56,023 bases of DNA, taken from Rhizobium sp. Root1203. Lineage in GTDB: Bacteria > Pseudomonadota > Alphaproteobacteria > Rhizobiales > Rhizobiaceae. The translations under genes were made by a program, and so were the position numbers. The DNA lies in assembly GCF_001424945.1 (NCBI RefSeq), contig NZ_LMCW01000023.1, positions 284,892 to 340,914 on the forward strand. Direction: 5' to 3'. The notes below the pieces were generated by a model, which saw only the letters and a list, made by a program, of their open reading frames with translations, was not told the DNA's origin and did not search any database. Position 1 is the first letter of the stretch; the number at the start of each line of letters is the position of its first letter. This document shows positions 8,398 through 16,303 of this stretch, in pieces.

Positions 8398-8787
8398 ATG
8401 GACGACGTCAAATACGGTGAGATTCTGTTGCCGGGCGACGAGGATACGCAGACCCGGCGGGAGCGCACGGTGCGGAAGAAATTCTGGCCGACCTTCCGAA
8501 AGGCCGTGCGCCAGATTCCGTTTTCGCGCGATGTCGTCGCAGCCTTTTACTGTTCGCTCGATCCGCAGACGCCGATCAAGGTCCGCGGGACGCTGCTTGC
8601 GGCACTAGCCTATTTCGTTCTGCCGATCGACATGATCCCTGATGTATTTGTCGGCATCGGATTTTCCGACGACATCGCAGTGCTCTCTGCTGCCTTCGCG
8701 ATGGTCAGTCGCCACATCAAGCCGAAGCACTACCAATCGGCCGACAGCGCTCTCGCCGACAAGCCCGAGGGCATGAAGACGATCTGA
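8398..8787 (+). CDS. DUF1232 (YkvA-like) membrane-associated protein
   Basis: The 129-residue protein carries the DUF1232 core around residues 65-95: L-P-I-D-M-I-P-D-V-F-V-G-I-G-F-S-D-D. This hydrophobic hairpin is thought to associate with membranes. Function is unknown in any bacterium I can name. The ATG at 8398 is preceded by AAAGGACGAAGTGGA, a good ribosome binding region. It follows phhB by 52 bases and may be co-transcribed with it. It converges with the sigma factor gene eight bases downstream. Confidence 0.85.
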   Translation: MDDVKYGEILLPGDEDTQTRRERTVRKKFWPTFRKAVRQIPFSRDVVAAFYCSLDPQTPIKVRGTLLAALAYFVLPIDMIPDVFVGIGFSDDIAVLSAAFAMVSRHIKPKHYQSADSALADKPEGMKTI

Positions 8788-8795
8788 GGTGTTCG

Positions 8796-9356
8796 CTAGG
8801 CGTTTTCCGCGTCCAGAACCTTCTTGAGCTTGCCGAAGGCAAGCCTGATACGTGACTTGACCGTTCCGAGCGGCAATCCGGTCGCCTCGGCAATCTCAGA
8901 GTGCGACTGACCCAGAAAGAAGGCCGCGCGCAGCATCTCGCGTTGTTCCTCCGGCAATCGGCTGACCGCAGCGCGCACATGCGCGTCGCGGTCGTCGTTT
9001 GCCACCATCTCGTCAGCGCCGATTTCCGCGACAGGCTGCAGCGATGGGTCCGCCTCGTCCAAGATGCGAGTGCGGGCACGTCGCTGAAGGTCGATGCGGC
9101 GATTGCGGGCGATCCGGAAGAGCCAGGTCGATAGCGACGAGCGCGATGGATCGTAGAGGCCAGCCTTGTGCCAGAGCACAATCATGACTTCCTGGGCCAG
9201 CTCTTCGGCCTCGCTTGCGGTCATTTTCTGGCGTAGTAACCAAGATTTGAGGCGGGGAGCGAAGTAGTCGAACAGGACGGAAAAGGCCTGCTGGTCGCGG
9301 CGTTCCGCGACAGCCCTCGCGAGGGCAGCGAAGCGCTGTTTTTCCGCCGCATCCAT
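8796..9356 (-). CDS. ECF-type RNA polymerase sigma factor, RpoE (ECF11)-like
   Basis: This 186-residue protein has sigma region 2 (F-D-Y-F-A-P-R-L-K-S-W-L-L, then A-E-E-L-A-Q-E-V-M-I-V-L-W-H-K-A and the -10 recognition helix W-L-F-R-I-A-R-N-R-R-I-D) and region 4 (S-H-S-E-I-A-E-A-T-G-L-P-L-G-T-V-K-S-R-I). The sequence resembles Rhodobacter RpoE, the singlet-oxygen ECF11 group. Those sigma factors are normally followed directly by the zinc anti-sigma factor ChrR; here the gene ends convergent with DUF1232, with no ChrR in the window. AAAGGA lies just before the ATG. The ECF call is firm, the subgroup less so. Confidence 0.9.
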   Translation of the reverse strand: MDAAEKQRFAALARAVAERRDQQAFSVLFDYFAPRLKSWLLRQKMTASEAEELAQEVMIVLWHKAGLYDPSRSSLSTWLFRIARNRRIDLQRRARTRILDEADPSLQPVAEIGADEMVANDDRDAHVRAAVSRLPEEQREMLRAAFFLGQSHSEIAEATGLPLGTVKSRIRLAFGKLKKVLDAENA

Positions 9357-9689
9357 TTCCTTTCAAAGACCCCCTAGCTTTCCGAAATCCTTAACGGAAT
9401 TCCATGCCTCAATGACCTACAACGGATTTTCGAAAGGTCAAACTCTTGCCTGAATCTTTCTGTCTTAAATTCATCTCAAGCAATGGTTCGGCACCATAGC
9501 GACACCACATCATCTCGGGCGAGGTTCCAGCGCTCAACATTGACACCCGGGCGGAAATGACACAGGCAGGCACTTCTTGCGGTCTGCGTTGACGCTTTGG
9601 TAACCTGAATTAAGTCAAAATAAAGCAGATCGTGATTATGCGCCGCCCGCTCGCTTCGGGCTCGAATCGCAAGAACCGGCAGGATATCC
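9357..9689. other. Intergenic gap between the ECF sigma gene and ialB-like gene
   Basis: This 333-base divergent region has no convincing gene. It must hold promoters for both flanking genes. A TTGACG (9589-9594) on the plus strand is a plausible -35 for the IalB gene, but the base match at the expected -10 is poor. I see no cognate anti-sigma gene and no structured RNA. Confidence 0.55.
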
Positions 9690-10247
9690 ATGTTTGTAAG
9701 AAGTCTCGCAATCGCCCTTTCTCTCGTCGTCGTCGGCGCCGGCATTGCATCCGCCCAGTCCAAGAAGCCCGCGGCACAGGCAGCAACGCAGCAGGCCGCA
9801 CCGGCTTCCTCCGCGCCGACGCGTATCCAGCAGTTCCAGGCCTGGGGCGCCTATTCGTACAAGTCCGGTGCGAGCACTGTCTGCTACGTGCTGTCGGTTC
9901 CGACCGAAAAGAAGCCGGCGGGCATCGACCACGGCGAGAATTTCTTCATCGTCTCGCAGCGGCCGGGCCAGAATATATCCTACGAGCCTCAGGCGATGAT
10001 GGGCTATACCGTCAAGGATGGATCGAAGATCGAGGTCGTGATCGACAACAAGAGCTTCGTCATGTTCACCAAGGACAAGGCCGGCTGGGTCGAGAATGCA
10101 GCACAGGAACCGGCCCTTGTCGCCGCCATGAAGGGCGGACATTCGATGACCGTCAACGCGACGTCGCGCAAGGGCACGGCAACCTCCTATAGCTACTCGC
10201 TGTCGGGTATTTCCGCCTCGCTCAAGCAGATCGAAGCCTGCAAATAA
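9690..10247 (+). CDS. Invasion-associated locus B (IalB) family periplasmic protein
   Basis: The 185-residue precursor has a signal peptide (hydrophobic core about 5-18, cleavage near A-S-A-Q at 20-23), then an Ala/Pro/Gln-rich linker to about residue 44. The IalB domain follows, with F-Q-A-W-G-A-Y, V-C-Y-V-L-S and the closing F-S/L-x-G-I-S-A-S-L-K-Q-I-E-A-C. The two Cys probably form a disulfide. IalB was named for Bartonella erythrocyte invasion, but the family is widespread in free-living rhizobia, where its role is envelope-related and undefined. AGGAT lies 6-10 bases before the ATG. A weak terminator follows. Confidence 0.88.
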   Translation: MFVRSLAIALSLVVVGAGIASAQSKKPAAQAATQQAAPASSAPTRIQQFQAWGAYSYKSGASTVCYVLSVPTEKKPAGIDHGENFFIVSQRPGQNISYEPQAMMGYTVKDGSKIEVVIDNKSFVMFTKDKAGWVENAAQEPALVAAMKGGHSMTVNATSRKGTATSYSYSLSGISASLKQIEACK

Positions 10248-10278
10248 GCTTTGGGTTTCATAGCGACGAAATTCGAAG

Positions 10279-10299
10279 GCCGGCCTTGCGCCGGCTTTT
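10279..10299 (+). terminator. Probable terminator after the IalB-family gene
   Basis: Six-base arms GCCGGC (10279-10284) and GCCGGC (10290-10295) pair around a CTTGC loop, followed by TTTT. A-T pairs can extend the stem by two or three. It lies 31 bases after the stop codon. The short T-run makes it a modest terminator. Confidence 0.65.
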
Positions 10300-10451
10300 G
10301 CCGTTTCCATCTATAGTGACGCGCGGCAAAAATGATGCTAAAGGCGCGCACAACAGCGGACAGATCGCGGCTTTGCCGGCATACTCCGCACTCAATTTCT
10401 GCCATCATGCCCTTCGTGCCCGCAAGTCGTCCGGCTTACCGGGAGGATCGC

Positions 10452-10496
10452 ATGTTGAATTCGGGATTAGACCTATGTCCGTCATGGATGCGATGA
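10452..10496 (+). CDS. Possible 14-codon leader ORF overlapping the start of rlmN
   Basis: An ATG at 10452 sits five bases after a strong Shine-Dalgarno (GGGAGGA, 10441-10447) and opens a 14-residue frame, M-L-N-S-G-L-D-L-C-P-S-W-M-R, ending at TGA 10494-10496. The frame differs from rlmN. Its stop overlaps ATG 10493-10495 (ATGA), which is Met7 in the usual rlmN reading. The first rlmN ATG (10475) has no good Shine-Dalgarno of its own. Translation of the leader followed by re-initiation is therefore plausible. Nothing is known of the peptide; chance is possible. Confidence 0.35.
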   Translation: MLNSGLDLCPSWMR

Positions 10497-11707
10497 CCGT
10501 AATCAAGCCTGCTGCCTCGCAGATGCGGGGCGACGCTCTGCCCAAGCCCTCCCTGATCGGCCTCAGCCGCGAAGACATGGGCGCTGCGCTGCGCGAAAAG
10601 GGCGTCGCCGACAAGCAAATCAAGATGCGCGTCAGCCAGCTCTGGAACTGGATCTACGTGCGCGGCGTCTCCGATTTCGATCTCATGGTGAATATCGCTA
10701 AGGATATGCGCGAAATGCTGAAGCAGCATTTCACCATCGCGCGACCTGAAATCGTCGAGGAGCAGGTCTCCAACGACGGTACCCGCAAGTGGCTGCTGCG
10801 CTTCCCGGCTCGCGGGGCGGGTCGCCCGGTCGATATCGAGACGGTCTATATTCCAGAGGAAGGCCGCGGCACGCTTTGCATTTCCAGCCAGGTTGGCTGC
10901 ACGCTCACCTGTTCCTTCTGTCACACCGGGACGCAGCGCCTGGTGCGCAATCTGACGGCCGAGGAAATCCTTTCGCAGCTTCTGCTTGCTCGCGACCGGC
11001 TCGGCGATTTTCCGGATCGCGAAGCGCCGCAGGGCACGGTCATGCCGGCCGAGGGCCGCAAGGTCAGCAACATCGTGATGATGGGAATGGGCGAGCCACT
11101 CTACAATTTCGATGCGGTGAAGCAGGCGCTGCTGATTGCCACGGACGGCGATGGCCTGTCGCTGTCGAAGCGCCGCGTGACTTTGTCGACGTCAGGCGTC
11201 GTGCCTGAGATCTTCCGTACCGGCGACGAGATCGGCGTCATGCTGGCAATTTCGCTGCATGCCGTGCGCGACGACCTGCGCGACATCCTCGTACCGATCA
11301 ACAAGAAGTATCCGCTGAAGGACCTCATCGACGCCTGCCGCGCCTATCCGGGTCTCTCCAACGCACGCCGCATCACCTTTGAGTATGTGATGCTGAAGGA
11401 CGTCAACGACAGCCTTGAGGATGCGAAGGGGCTTATCCAGCTCCTGAAGGGCGTGCCGGCAAAAATCAACCTCATTCCCTTCAATCCCTGGCCGGGTACC
11501 AACTACCAGTGTTCCGATTGGGCGCAGATCGAGAAGTTTGCTGATTTCATCAACTCGGCCGGCTACGCCTCGCCGATCCGCACACCGCGCGGGCGTGACA
11601 TTCTGGCTGCCTGCGGCCAGTTGAAATCGGAATCCGAACGCATGCGCAAAACCGAGCGCCTGGCCTTCGAGGCGATGATGATCGCCAATCACGGCGCGGA
11701 CGACTGA
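10475..11707 (+). CDS. rlmN: Dual-specificity 23S rRNA (A2503-C2)/tRNA (A37-C2) methyltransferase
   Basis: The 410-residue radical-SAM protein has the cluster motif C-T-L-T-C-S-F-C (Cys142, 146, 149), the Q-V-G-C context, and M-G-M-G-E-P-L binding S-adenosylmethionine. The C-terminal A-A-C-G-Q-L carries the second catalytic Cys. RlmN makes 2-methyladenosine at A2503 of 23S rRNA and A37 of some tRNAs, supporting decoding accuracy. The start is uncertain: ATG 10475 gives the usual rhizobial N-terminus M-S-V-M-D-A-M, but the strong Shine-Dalgarno upstream serves a short out-of-frame ORF whose stop overlaps Met7 (10493). The open frame extends further upstream without an ATG or GTG in good context. 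Confidence 0.93.
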   Translation: MSVMDAMTVIKPAASQMRGDALPKPSLIGLSREDMGAALREKGVADKQIKMRVSQLWNWIYVRGVSDFDLMVNIAKDMREMLKQHFTIARPEIVEEQVSNDGTRKWLLRFPARGAGRPVDIETVYIPEEGRGTLCISSQVGCTLTCSFCHTGTQRLVRNLTAEEILSQLLLARDRLGDFPDREAPQGTVMPAEGRKVSNIVMMGMGEPLYNFDAVKQALLIATDGDGLSLSKRRVTLSTSGVVPEIFRTGDEIGVMLAISLHAVRDDLRDILVPINKKYPLKDLIDACRAYPGLSNARRITFEYVMLKDVNDSLEDAKGLIQLLKGVPAKINLIPFNPWPGTNYQCSDWAQIEKFADFINSAGYASPIRTPRGRDILAACGQLKSESERMRKTERLAFEAMMIANHGADD

Positions 11708-11745
11708 TCAGCAAGTTTGATCCTTACAGTACCTTCTGACGATTG

Positions 11746-11783
11746 ATTTTGGGGGCTGTTTTTCCTAAAAGCAGCCCAAAATC
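11746..11783 (+). promoter_or_regulatory. Imperfect stem-loop upstream of the ABC solute-binding gene
   Basis: The arms ATTTTGGG..CTG and CAGCCCAAAAT are complementary apart from a two-G bulge, with a loop of mostly T and A. There is no T-run after the stem. It lies between rlmN and the solute-binding gene, eight bases before the GGAGGA ribosome binding site. It may be a 5'-leader structure or an inefficient terminator of rlmN. Confidence 0.4.
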
Positions 11784-11800
11784 ATATCTGGAGGATACCT

Positions 11801-12754
11801 ATGCGTTCGATTCTGCTCGCCGTTGCGGCCACTTTGGCCCTTTCTCTGCCCGCAAAAGCCGATAACGTGACCGTTGCCGTCACGGCAATCGTCGAGCATC
11901 CGGCACTTGATGCCGTGCGCAAGGGTGTTCTCGATACGCTGACTGCGGCCGGCTACAAGGAAGGCGAGAACCTGAAGTTCATGTTCGAGTCGGCGCAGGG
12001 CAATCCGGCGACGGCCGCTCAGATCGCTCGCCAGTTCGCGGGCGAAGGTCCCAACGTGATCGTGCCGATCTCCACGCCGTCGGCGCAGGCCGTCGTTTCC
12101 TCGACGCGTGATATTCCTGTCGTCTTCACCGCGGTTTCCGATCCGGTCGGCGCGCAGCTGGTGAAAAGCATGGACAAGCCGGGCGGCAACGTAACCGGTC
12201 TTTCCGACATGTCGCCGGTTGCCGAGCATATCGCGCTGATCAAGGAAATCCTGCCCGATGTGAAGACGATCGGCTATCTCTACAACTCGGGCGAAGCCAA
12301 CTCCGTATCGCTGCTGGCCGTCCTGAAGGCCGAAGCCGAAAAAGCCGGATTGAAAGTCGTCGAGTCTGCGGCGACCAAGTCTGCCGAAGTTCAAGGCGCT
12401 ACGCGGGCGCTGGTCGGACGTGCCGATGCGATCTACGTCCCGACCGACAACACGATCATCTCCGCACTCGAAGGCGCTGTCGCCGTTGCCGAGGAAAGCA
12501 AGCTGCCGCTCTTCACCGCCGACACGGATTCCGTTTCGCGCGGCTCGATCGCGGCCCTCGGCTTCAATTACTACGATGTCGGCAAGCAGACGGGCGATAT
12601 TGTCGTTCGTATCCTCAAGGGCGAGAACCCGGGCGATATCGCGGTCAAGGTCGCCGCCGGTAGCGATCTCGTGGTCAATAAGGGGGCGGCTGCCAAAATG
12701 GGCGTAACCCTGCCGCAGAGCGTTCTCAGCCGGGCTACTAAGACGATCGACTAA
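11801..12754 (+). CDS. ABC transporter solute-binding protein, PF04392 (TrpX-like) family
   Basis: The 317-residue precursor has a signal peptide cleaved near A-K-A-D (about residue 20). The mature protein matches the ABC_sub_bind family: V-A-V-T-A-I-V-E-H-P-A-L-D-A-V-R-K-G near the start, V-I-V-P-I-S-T-P-S-A-Q, P-V-V-F-T-A-V-S-D-P-V-G-A and I-Y-V-P-T-D-N-T-I. Streptococcal TrpX relatives bind aromatic amino acids, but ligands of the alphaproteobacterial members are largely untested, so the substrate is open. GGAGGATACCT precedes the ATG. It is the first gene of a solute-binding/permease/ATPase operon and is separated from the permease by a strong stem-loop. Confidence 0.88.
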   Translation: MRSILLAVAATLALSLPAKADNVTVAVTAIVEHPALDAVRKGVLDTLTAAGYKEGENLKFMFESAQGNPATAAQIARQFAGEGPNVIVPISTPSAQAVVSSTRDIPVVFTAVSDPVGAQLVKSMDKPGGNVTGLSDMSPVAEHIALIKEILPDVKTIGYLYNSGEANSVSLLAVLKAEAEKAGLKVVESAATKSAEVQGATRALVGRADAIYVPTDNTIISALEGAVAVAEESKLPLFTADTDSVSRGSIAALGFNYYDVGKQTGDIVVRILKGENPGDIAVKVAAGSDLVVNKGAAAKMGVTLPQSVLSRATKTID

Positions 12755-12776
12755 GCCCTATCGTCAGAGCAGAGTA

Positions 12777-12811
12777 ATCAGCCGCCTCCCGTTTGCGCGG
12801 GGGCGGCTGAT
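12777..12811 (+). promoter_or_regulatory. Strong intercistronic stem-loop between solute-binding and permease genes
   Basis: Perfect ten-base arms ATCAGCCGCC (12777-12786) and GGCGGCTGAT (12802-12811) enclose a GC-rich loop that can pair further. No T-run follows (the next bases are CGTATTAAAAG), so full termination is unlikely. Placement 22 bases after the solute-binding gene fits an mRNA-stabilising or partial-termination structure that keeps the binding protein in excess over the membrane components. Confidence 0.65.
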
Positions 12812-12845
12812 CGTATTAAAAGTCTGGTTTCGCAAGGTGCGAAAC

Positions 12846-13751
12846 ATGAGAGAAGAAGGGGCAGGAGCCTTGAGTCAGATCGCATTCTGGGGGGCCGTGG
12901 AGCTGGGGCTGGTTTATGCCTTTGTCGCTCTTGGGGTGTACCTCGCTTTCCGTGTCCTGGATTTTCCGGATCTGACAGTCGACGGCTCGTTTCCCCTGGG
13001 GGCCGCGGTTACGGCGGTTCTCATCATCGCCGGCGTCAATGCCTGGGCCGCGGCGGCGATCGCGATGGCGGCAGGTGCCGCTGCAGGCATGGTGACAGCG
13101 CTTCTCAACGTTCGCTTCAAGATCCTCAACCTGCTTGCGTCGATCCTAACGATGATCGCGTTGTTCTCGGTGAACCTGCGGGTCATGGGCAAGCCGAATG
13201 TCGCGCTGATCAATGCCGATACGATGATCAGCCCGTTTTTTGGGCATGGGCTCAGAGATTTCTACGTGCGGCCGCTGTTCGTTGGCATCCTCGTTCTGAT
13301 CGCCGTTATCGTGGTCTGGCGCTTTCTTGAAAGCGACACCGGTCTGGCGATGCGGGCGACCGGCGCCAATGCCCGCATGGCGCGGGCCCAGGGCGTCGAT
13401 ACGAGCCGGCAGATCTATCTGGGCATGGCGATTTCCAATGCGCTTGTGGCGCTCGGCGGCGCGTTGTTTGCGCAGACGAACGGCTTTGCCGACGTGACAT
13501 CGGGCGTAGGCACGATCGTCGTCGGTCTGGCAGCGGTCATTATTGGCGAGACGCTGCTCGGGCGGCGCGGTCTGCTGGTCGCGCTGATCGGCTGTGTGCT
13601 CGGATCGATCTTCTACCGCATCGCCATTCAGCTGGCACTCTCGACCGATGTCATCGGGCTGCAGGCGTCGGATCTCAATTTCGTGACCGCGGTCCTGGTC
13701 ACGGTGGCGCTCGTCCTTCCCCGTCTTCGCCGTGGAGGGGTTGCATCGTGA
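12846..13751 (+). CDS. ABC transporter permease of the TrpXYZ-like importer
   Basis: The roughly 301-residue protein has eight or nine hydrophobic segments. The F-P-D-L-T-V-D-G-S-F-P-L-G-A-A-V motif near residue 42 and the M-R-A-T-G-A-N cytoplasmic loop are typical of permeases in the branched-chain amino-acid/TrpY group. It presumably forms a homodimer with the downstream ATPase. The ATG at 12846 is preceded by AAGG at 12834-12837; a GTG at 12837 and a TTG at 12870 are alternatives. It ends in a four-base GTGA overlap with the ATPase gene (13748-13751). No defect is seen. Confidence 0.88.
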   Translation: MREEGAGALSQIAFWGAVELGLVYAFVALGVYLAFRVLDFPDLTVDGSFPLGAAVTAVLIIAGVNAWAAAAIAMAAGAAAGMVTALLNVRFKILNLLASILTMIALFSVNLRVMGKPNVALINADTMISPFFGHGLRDFYVRPLFVGILVLIAVIVVWRFLESDTGLAMRATGANARMARAQGVDTSRQIYLGMAISNALVALGGALFAQTNGFADVTSGVGTIVVGLAAVIIGETLLGRRGLLVALIGCVLGSIFYRIAIQLALSTDVIGLQASDLNFVTAVLVTVALVLPRLRRGGVAS

Positions 13752-14542
13752 TCAACCTCAAGGACGTGAAAGTCGTTTTCGGCAAGGGAACGCCGCTGCA
13801 GAAGCAGGCGCTGAACGGCGTCAACCTGACGATTGAGGAGGGCTCCTTCGTCACCGTCATCGGCTCGAACGGGGCCGGAAAATCCACCTTGCTCGGCGTG
13901 CTTGCCGGCGACGTGCTGGCGAGCGAAGGCCAGGTGCTGATCGGCCATACGGACGTAACGCGCAAGCCGACCGCTGCACGCGCCGGGCTTGTCGCCCGCG
14001 TCTTTCAGGATCCGCTGACCGGCAGCTGCGGGGCGCTGTCGATCGAGGAGAATCTTGCGCTGGCCGCTCGGCGTGGCGAACGGCGTGGTCTTGTTTCGGC
14101 GCTCGGCCCGAAACGTCGCGAGCATTTTCGCGAGCGGATCGCCGAGCTCAATCTAGGGCTAGAGACGCGCATGAAGGACCGGATGGACCTTTTGTCCGGC
14201 GGGCAGCGGCAGGCAGTTTCGCTTGTCATGGCGACGCTCGCCGGCTCCGAGGTGCTGCTGCTCGACGAACACACCGCCGCACTCGACCCCGGCATGGCAG
14301 AGTTCGTCATGGGGCTCACGCAGAAGATCGTGTCGGAACGCAAGCTGACGACACTGATGGTGACGCATTCGATGCGGCAGGCGCTGGATTACGGCCACCG
14401 CACCGTGATGCTGCACGGCGGCGAAATTGTCCTCGACGTCAGCGGTGACAGCCGCAAGACACTTCAGGTCGAGGATCTGATTGCAATGTTCCGCAAGATG
14501 CGCGGGCAGACCCTGGACGACGATGCGTTGCTGATCGGCTGA
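13748..14542 (+). CDS. ABC transporter ATP-binding protein of the TrpXYZ-like importer
   Basis: The 264-residue ATPase carries Walker A G-S-N-G-A-G-K-S-T, a Q-loop V-F-Q-D-P, the signature L-S-G-G-Q-R-Q-A and Walker B V-L-L-L-D-E-H-T-A-A-L-D. The signature and the E-H-T-A-A-L-D form are characteristic of the TrpZ/YxeO-like subgroup that partners PF04392 binding proteins. The start is GTG at 13748, overlapping the permease stop as GTGA, so translation is coupled. It energises uptake of the unknown ligand. Its stop codon lies inside a hairpin shared with the convergent LysE gene. Confidence 0.9.
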   Translation: MINLKDVKVVFGKGTPLQKQALNGVNLTIEEGSFVTVIGSNGAGKSTLLGVLAGDVLASEGQVLIGHTDVTRKPTAARAGLVARVFQDPLTGSCGALSIEENLALAARRGERRGLVSALGPKRREHFRERIAELNLGLETRMKDRMDLLSGGQRQAVSLVMATLAGSEVLLLDEHTAALDPGMAEFVMGLTQKIVSERKLTTLMVTHSMRQALDYGHRTVMLHGGEIVLDVSGDSRKTLQVEDLIAMFRKMRGQTLDDDALLIG

Positions 14543-14560
14543 TCCGAAACCCGGATCAGC
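14538..14560. terminator. Bidirectional hairpin spanning two convergent stop codons
   Basis: Perfect nine-base arms GCTGATCCG (14538-14546) and CGGATCAGC (14552-14560) surround AAACC. The arms contain the TGA of the ABC ATPase gene (14540-14542) and the stop of the minus-strand LysE gene (14556-14558). Neither side has a strong T-run. It probably marks the ends of both transcripts, though efficiency is uncertain. Confidence 0.5.
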
Positions 14561-15197
14561 GCGCCTGCGTGAGCAGGATCTTCGCAGCGAACACGGAAAA
14601 GACGCCGGCAAAGGTATAGTCCATACCGCGCAGCACCTTCTTGTTGCTCTGCAGCCAGCCGGCCAGCCAATCGGCGGCGAAGACGACGGCGGCGTTGACG
14701 GGCATACCGATCAGGATAAAGCAAAGACCAAGGAAGAGCAGCTTGTGGGTGACGGCGGGATCGCCGGCGCTGACGAATTGCGGCAGGAAGGTCATGAAGA
14801 AGATGATGACCTTCGGGTTCAAGAGATTGACCCAAAAGCCGGACGAAATGTTTGACAGCGGCGTACCCTTCACCTCTTCGACCTTCTTGATCGACAGCTT
14901 CGAGCCGAAGCGGATCGCCTGAACGGCGAGCCAGAGAAGATAGGCGGCCCCGCCTGTCTTCAGGATGAGGAATGCGGTCGGCGAGGCGGTGATCAGCGCA
15001 GAGATACCGAATGCAACCAGCATCGTATGGACGACGATGCCGAGGCTTGTGCCGAGCACGACGAAGAGTGCCGCCTTCTTGCCCTGTGCGAGCGCGCGGC
15101 TGATCGAGAGCGTCATGTCGGGGCCGGGCGTTGCAGCCAGCAGAAGCGTTGCTGCTGCAAAAGCGAGAAGGGTCGGAAAGGTCGGCAGGAAATCCAT
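14556..15197 (-). CDS. LysE/RhtB family amino-acid exporter
   Basis: The 213-residue protein has about six hydrophobic segments and the LysE/RhtB signature A-T-P-G-P-D-M near residue 25, where Pro-Gly-Pro kinks the first helix. N-L-L-N-P-K-V-I-I-F-F follows near residue 117. Such inner-membrane proteins export amino acids or analogues by proton antiport; the substrate is unpredictable. The ATG at 15197 gives the standard M-D-F-L-P N-terminus; a start at 15260 would add 21 unrelated residues. It follows an SDR gene on the same strand at 63 bases and may share its transcript. It is one of three LysE-family genes in this window. Confidence 0.88.
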   Translation of the reverse strand: MDFLPTFPTLLAFAAATLLLAATPGPDMTLSISRALAQGKKAALFVVLGTSLGIVVHTMLVAFGISALITASPTAFLILKTGGAAYLLWLAVQAIRFGSKLSIKKVEEVKGTPLSNISSGFWVNLLNPKVIIFFMTFLPQFVSAGDPAVTHKLLFLGLCFILIGMPVNAAVVFAADWLAGWLQSNKKVLRGMDYTFAGVFSVFAAKILLTQAR

Positions 15198-15260
15198 GTC
15201 ACACTCTGAAGGTCGGATATGAATGCATGGTCTCATATCCGGCTTTGGCAAAATGTCCAA

Positions 15261-16115
15261 TCAATCCTTGGCGTCGAGGAATGCCCTGAACTTGTCGGCA
15301 TAGTCGGGATGCCAACGCGACAGGGGAGGACGGTTCTCGATAATGTCGCCGGCGGCCCAGGCCATGCGGCGCTCGTCGGTTGGTCGCGCGACGTCGTTGT
15401 CGGGGCACAGGATATAGAAATCGCCGCGGGTAAGGCTATCGATCATGAAATCGACCGTCTGTTCCGGGGTCCAGGCGGCTGCCGGCTTCTCGGCCCTGTC
15501 GCCTTTCGTCAGGCCTGTGAAGACGAAGCCGGGGATCAACAGGTGCGCGGAGATGTTTGCGCCGTCGGTGTTGCGCAGTTCGTGCTGCAGCGCTTCGGTG
15601 AAAACCTTCACGCCTGCCTTCGAGATATTGTAGGCCGGGTTGCCCGGCGGGGTGGTGATCCCCTGCTTGGAGCCGGTGTTGATGATGAGGCCGGGCTCCC
15701 CGTGCGCCAGCATATGCGGGCCGAAGGTGCGCGTGCCGTTGATCACGCCAAGCAGATTGACGCCGAGGATCGCGTCCCAGTCGGCCTGGGCGGCGAAGAT
15801 CGACGTCTCAGGGCCAATGCCGGCATTGTTCATCAGCACGTGGACGCGGCCAAAGCGCTGGATGACGGCGCGTTCGAGCGCCTCCAGCGAACCCTTGTCG
15901 GCGACGTCGGTTTCGATGGCCATCACATGCTCTTCGCCCGATATCGCCTTCAACGCGTCGGCCGCGCTCGCCAGCCTGTCGCCGCCGAGATCGGCAATGA
16001 CGACACTCATGCCGGCCTGCGCGAAATGCTTGGCCGCGGCAAAGCCGATACCGGAGGCGCCGCCGGTGATCACCGCAACGTTGGATGCCTTGATGATGTC
16101 TTGAATATTCGTCAC
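15261..16115 (-). CDS. SDR family NAD(P)-dependent oxidoreductase
   Basis: A Rossmann fold opens with T-G-G-A-S-G-I-G (cofactor binding), then N-N-A-G-I-G, a Ser in N-T-G-S-K-Q-G and the catalytic Y-N-I-S-K, so the active site is complete. The protein is 284 residues with a C-terminal extension of about 40, rich in W, R and P, beyond the core fold. The substrate is unknown. GTG at 16115 is preferred as the start because AGGAGG lies exactly eight bases upstream; an ATG at 16136 would place that Shine-Dalgarno inside the gene. It is divergent from argG. Confidence 0.85.
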   Translation of the reverse strand: MTNIQDIIKASNVAVITGGASGIGFAAAKHFAQAGMSVVIADLGGDRLASAADALKAISGEEHVMAIETDVADKGSLEALERAVIQRFGRVHVLMNNAGIGPETSIFAAQADWDAILGVNLLGVINGTRTFGPHMLAHGEPGLIINTGSKQGITTPPGNPAYNISKAGVKVFTEALQHELRNTDGANISAHLLIPGFVFTGLTKGDRAEKPAAAWTPEQTVDFMIDSLTRGDFYILCPDNDVARPTDERRMAWAAGDIIENRPPLSRWHPDYADKFRAFLDAKD

Positions 16116-16213
16116 GGGACCAGCCTCCTCGAGCATTGTTCGGACGGTGCCAGATATGGGTTGCCATCTTGCGCTGTCAAACCCAATCCGATGGCGGCAA
16201 CGGATCCGTTCCC

Positions 16214-16241
16214 CTTGCGTCGCGCGCCAATCTCGCTAAAA
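16214..16241 (+). promoter_or_regulatory. Candidate argG promoter
   Basis: CTTGCG (16214-16219) and CTAAAA (16236-16241) resemble the rhizobial housekeeping consensus CTTGAC/CTATAT with 16 bases between. It lies 62 bases before the argG ATG in the divergent region shared with the SDR gene. Matches are partial. Confidence 0.3.
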
Positions 16242-16303
16242 GTGCCCGCGACACCGGGCTTTGCGGGTCTGCCGCTCGCCCTCATGCAACGGACCTCATC
16301 ATC

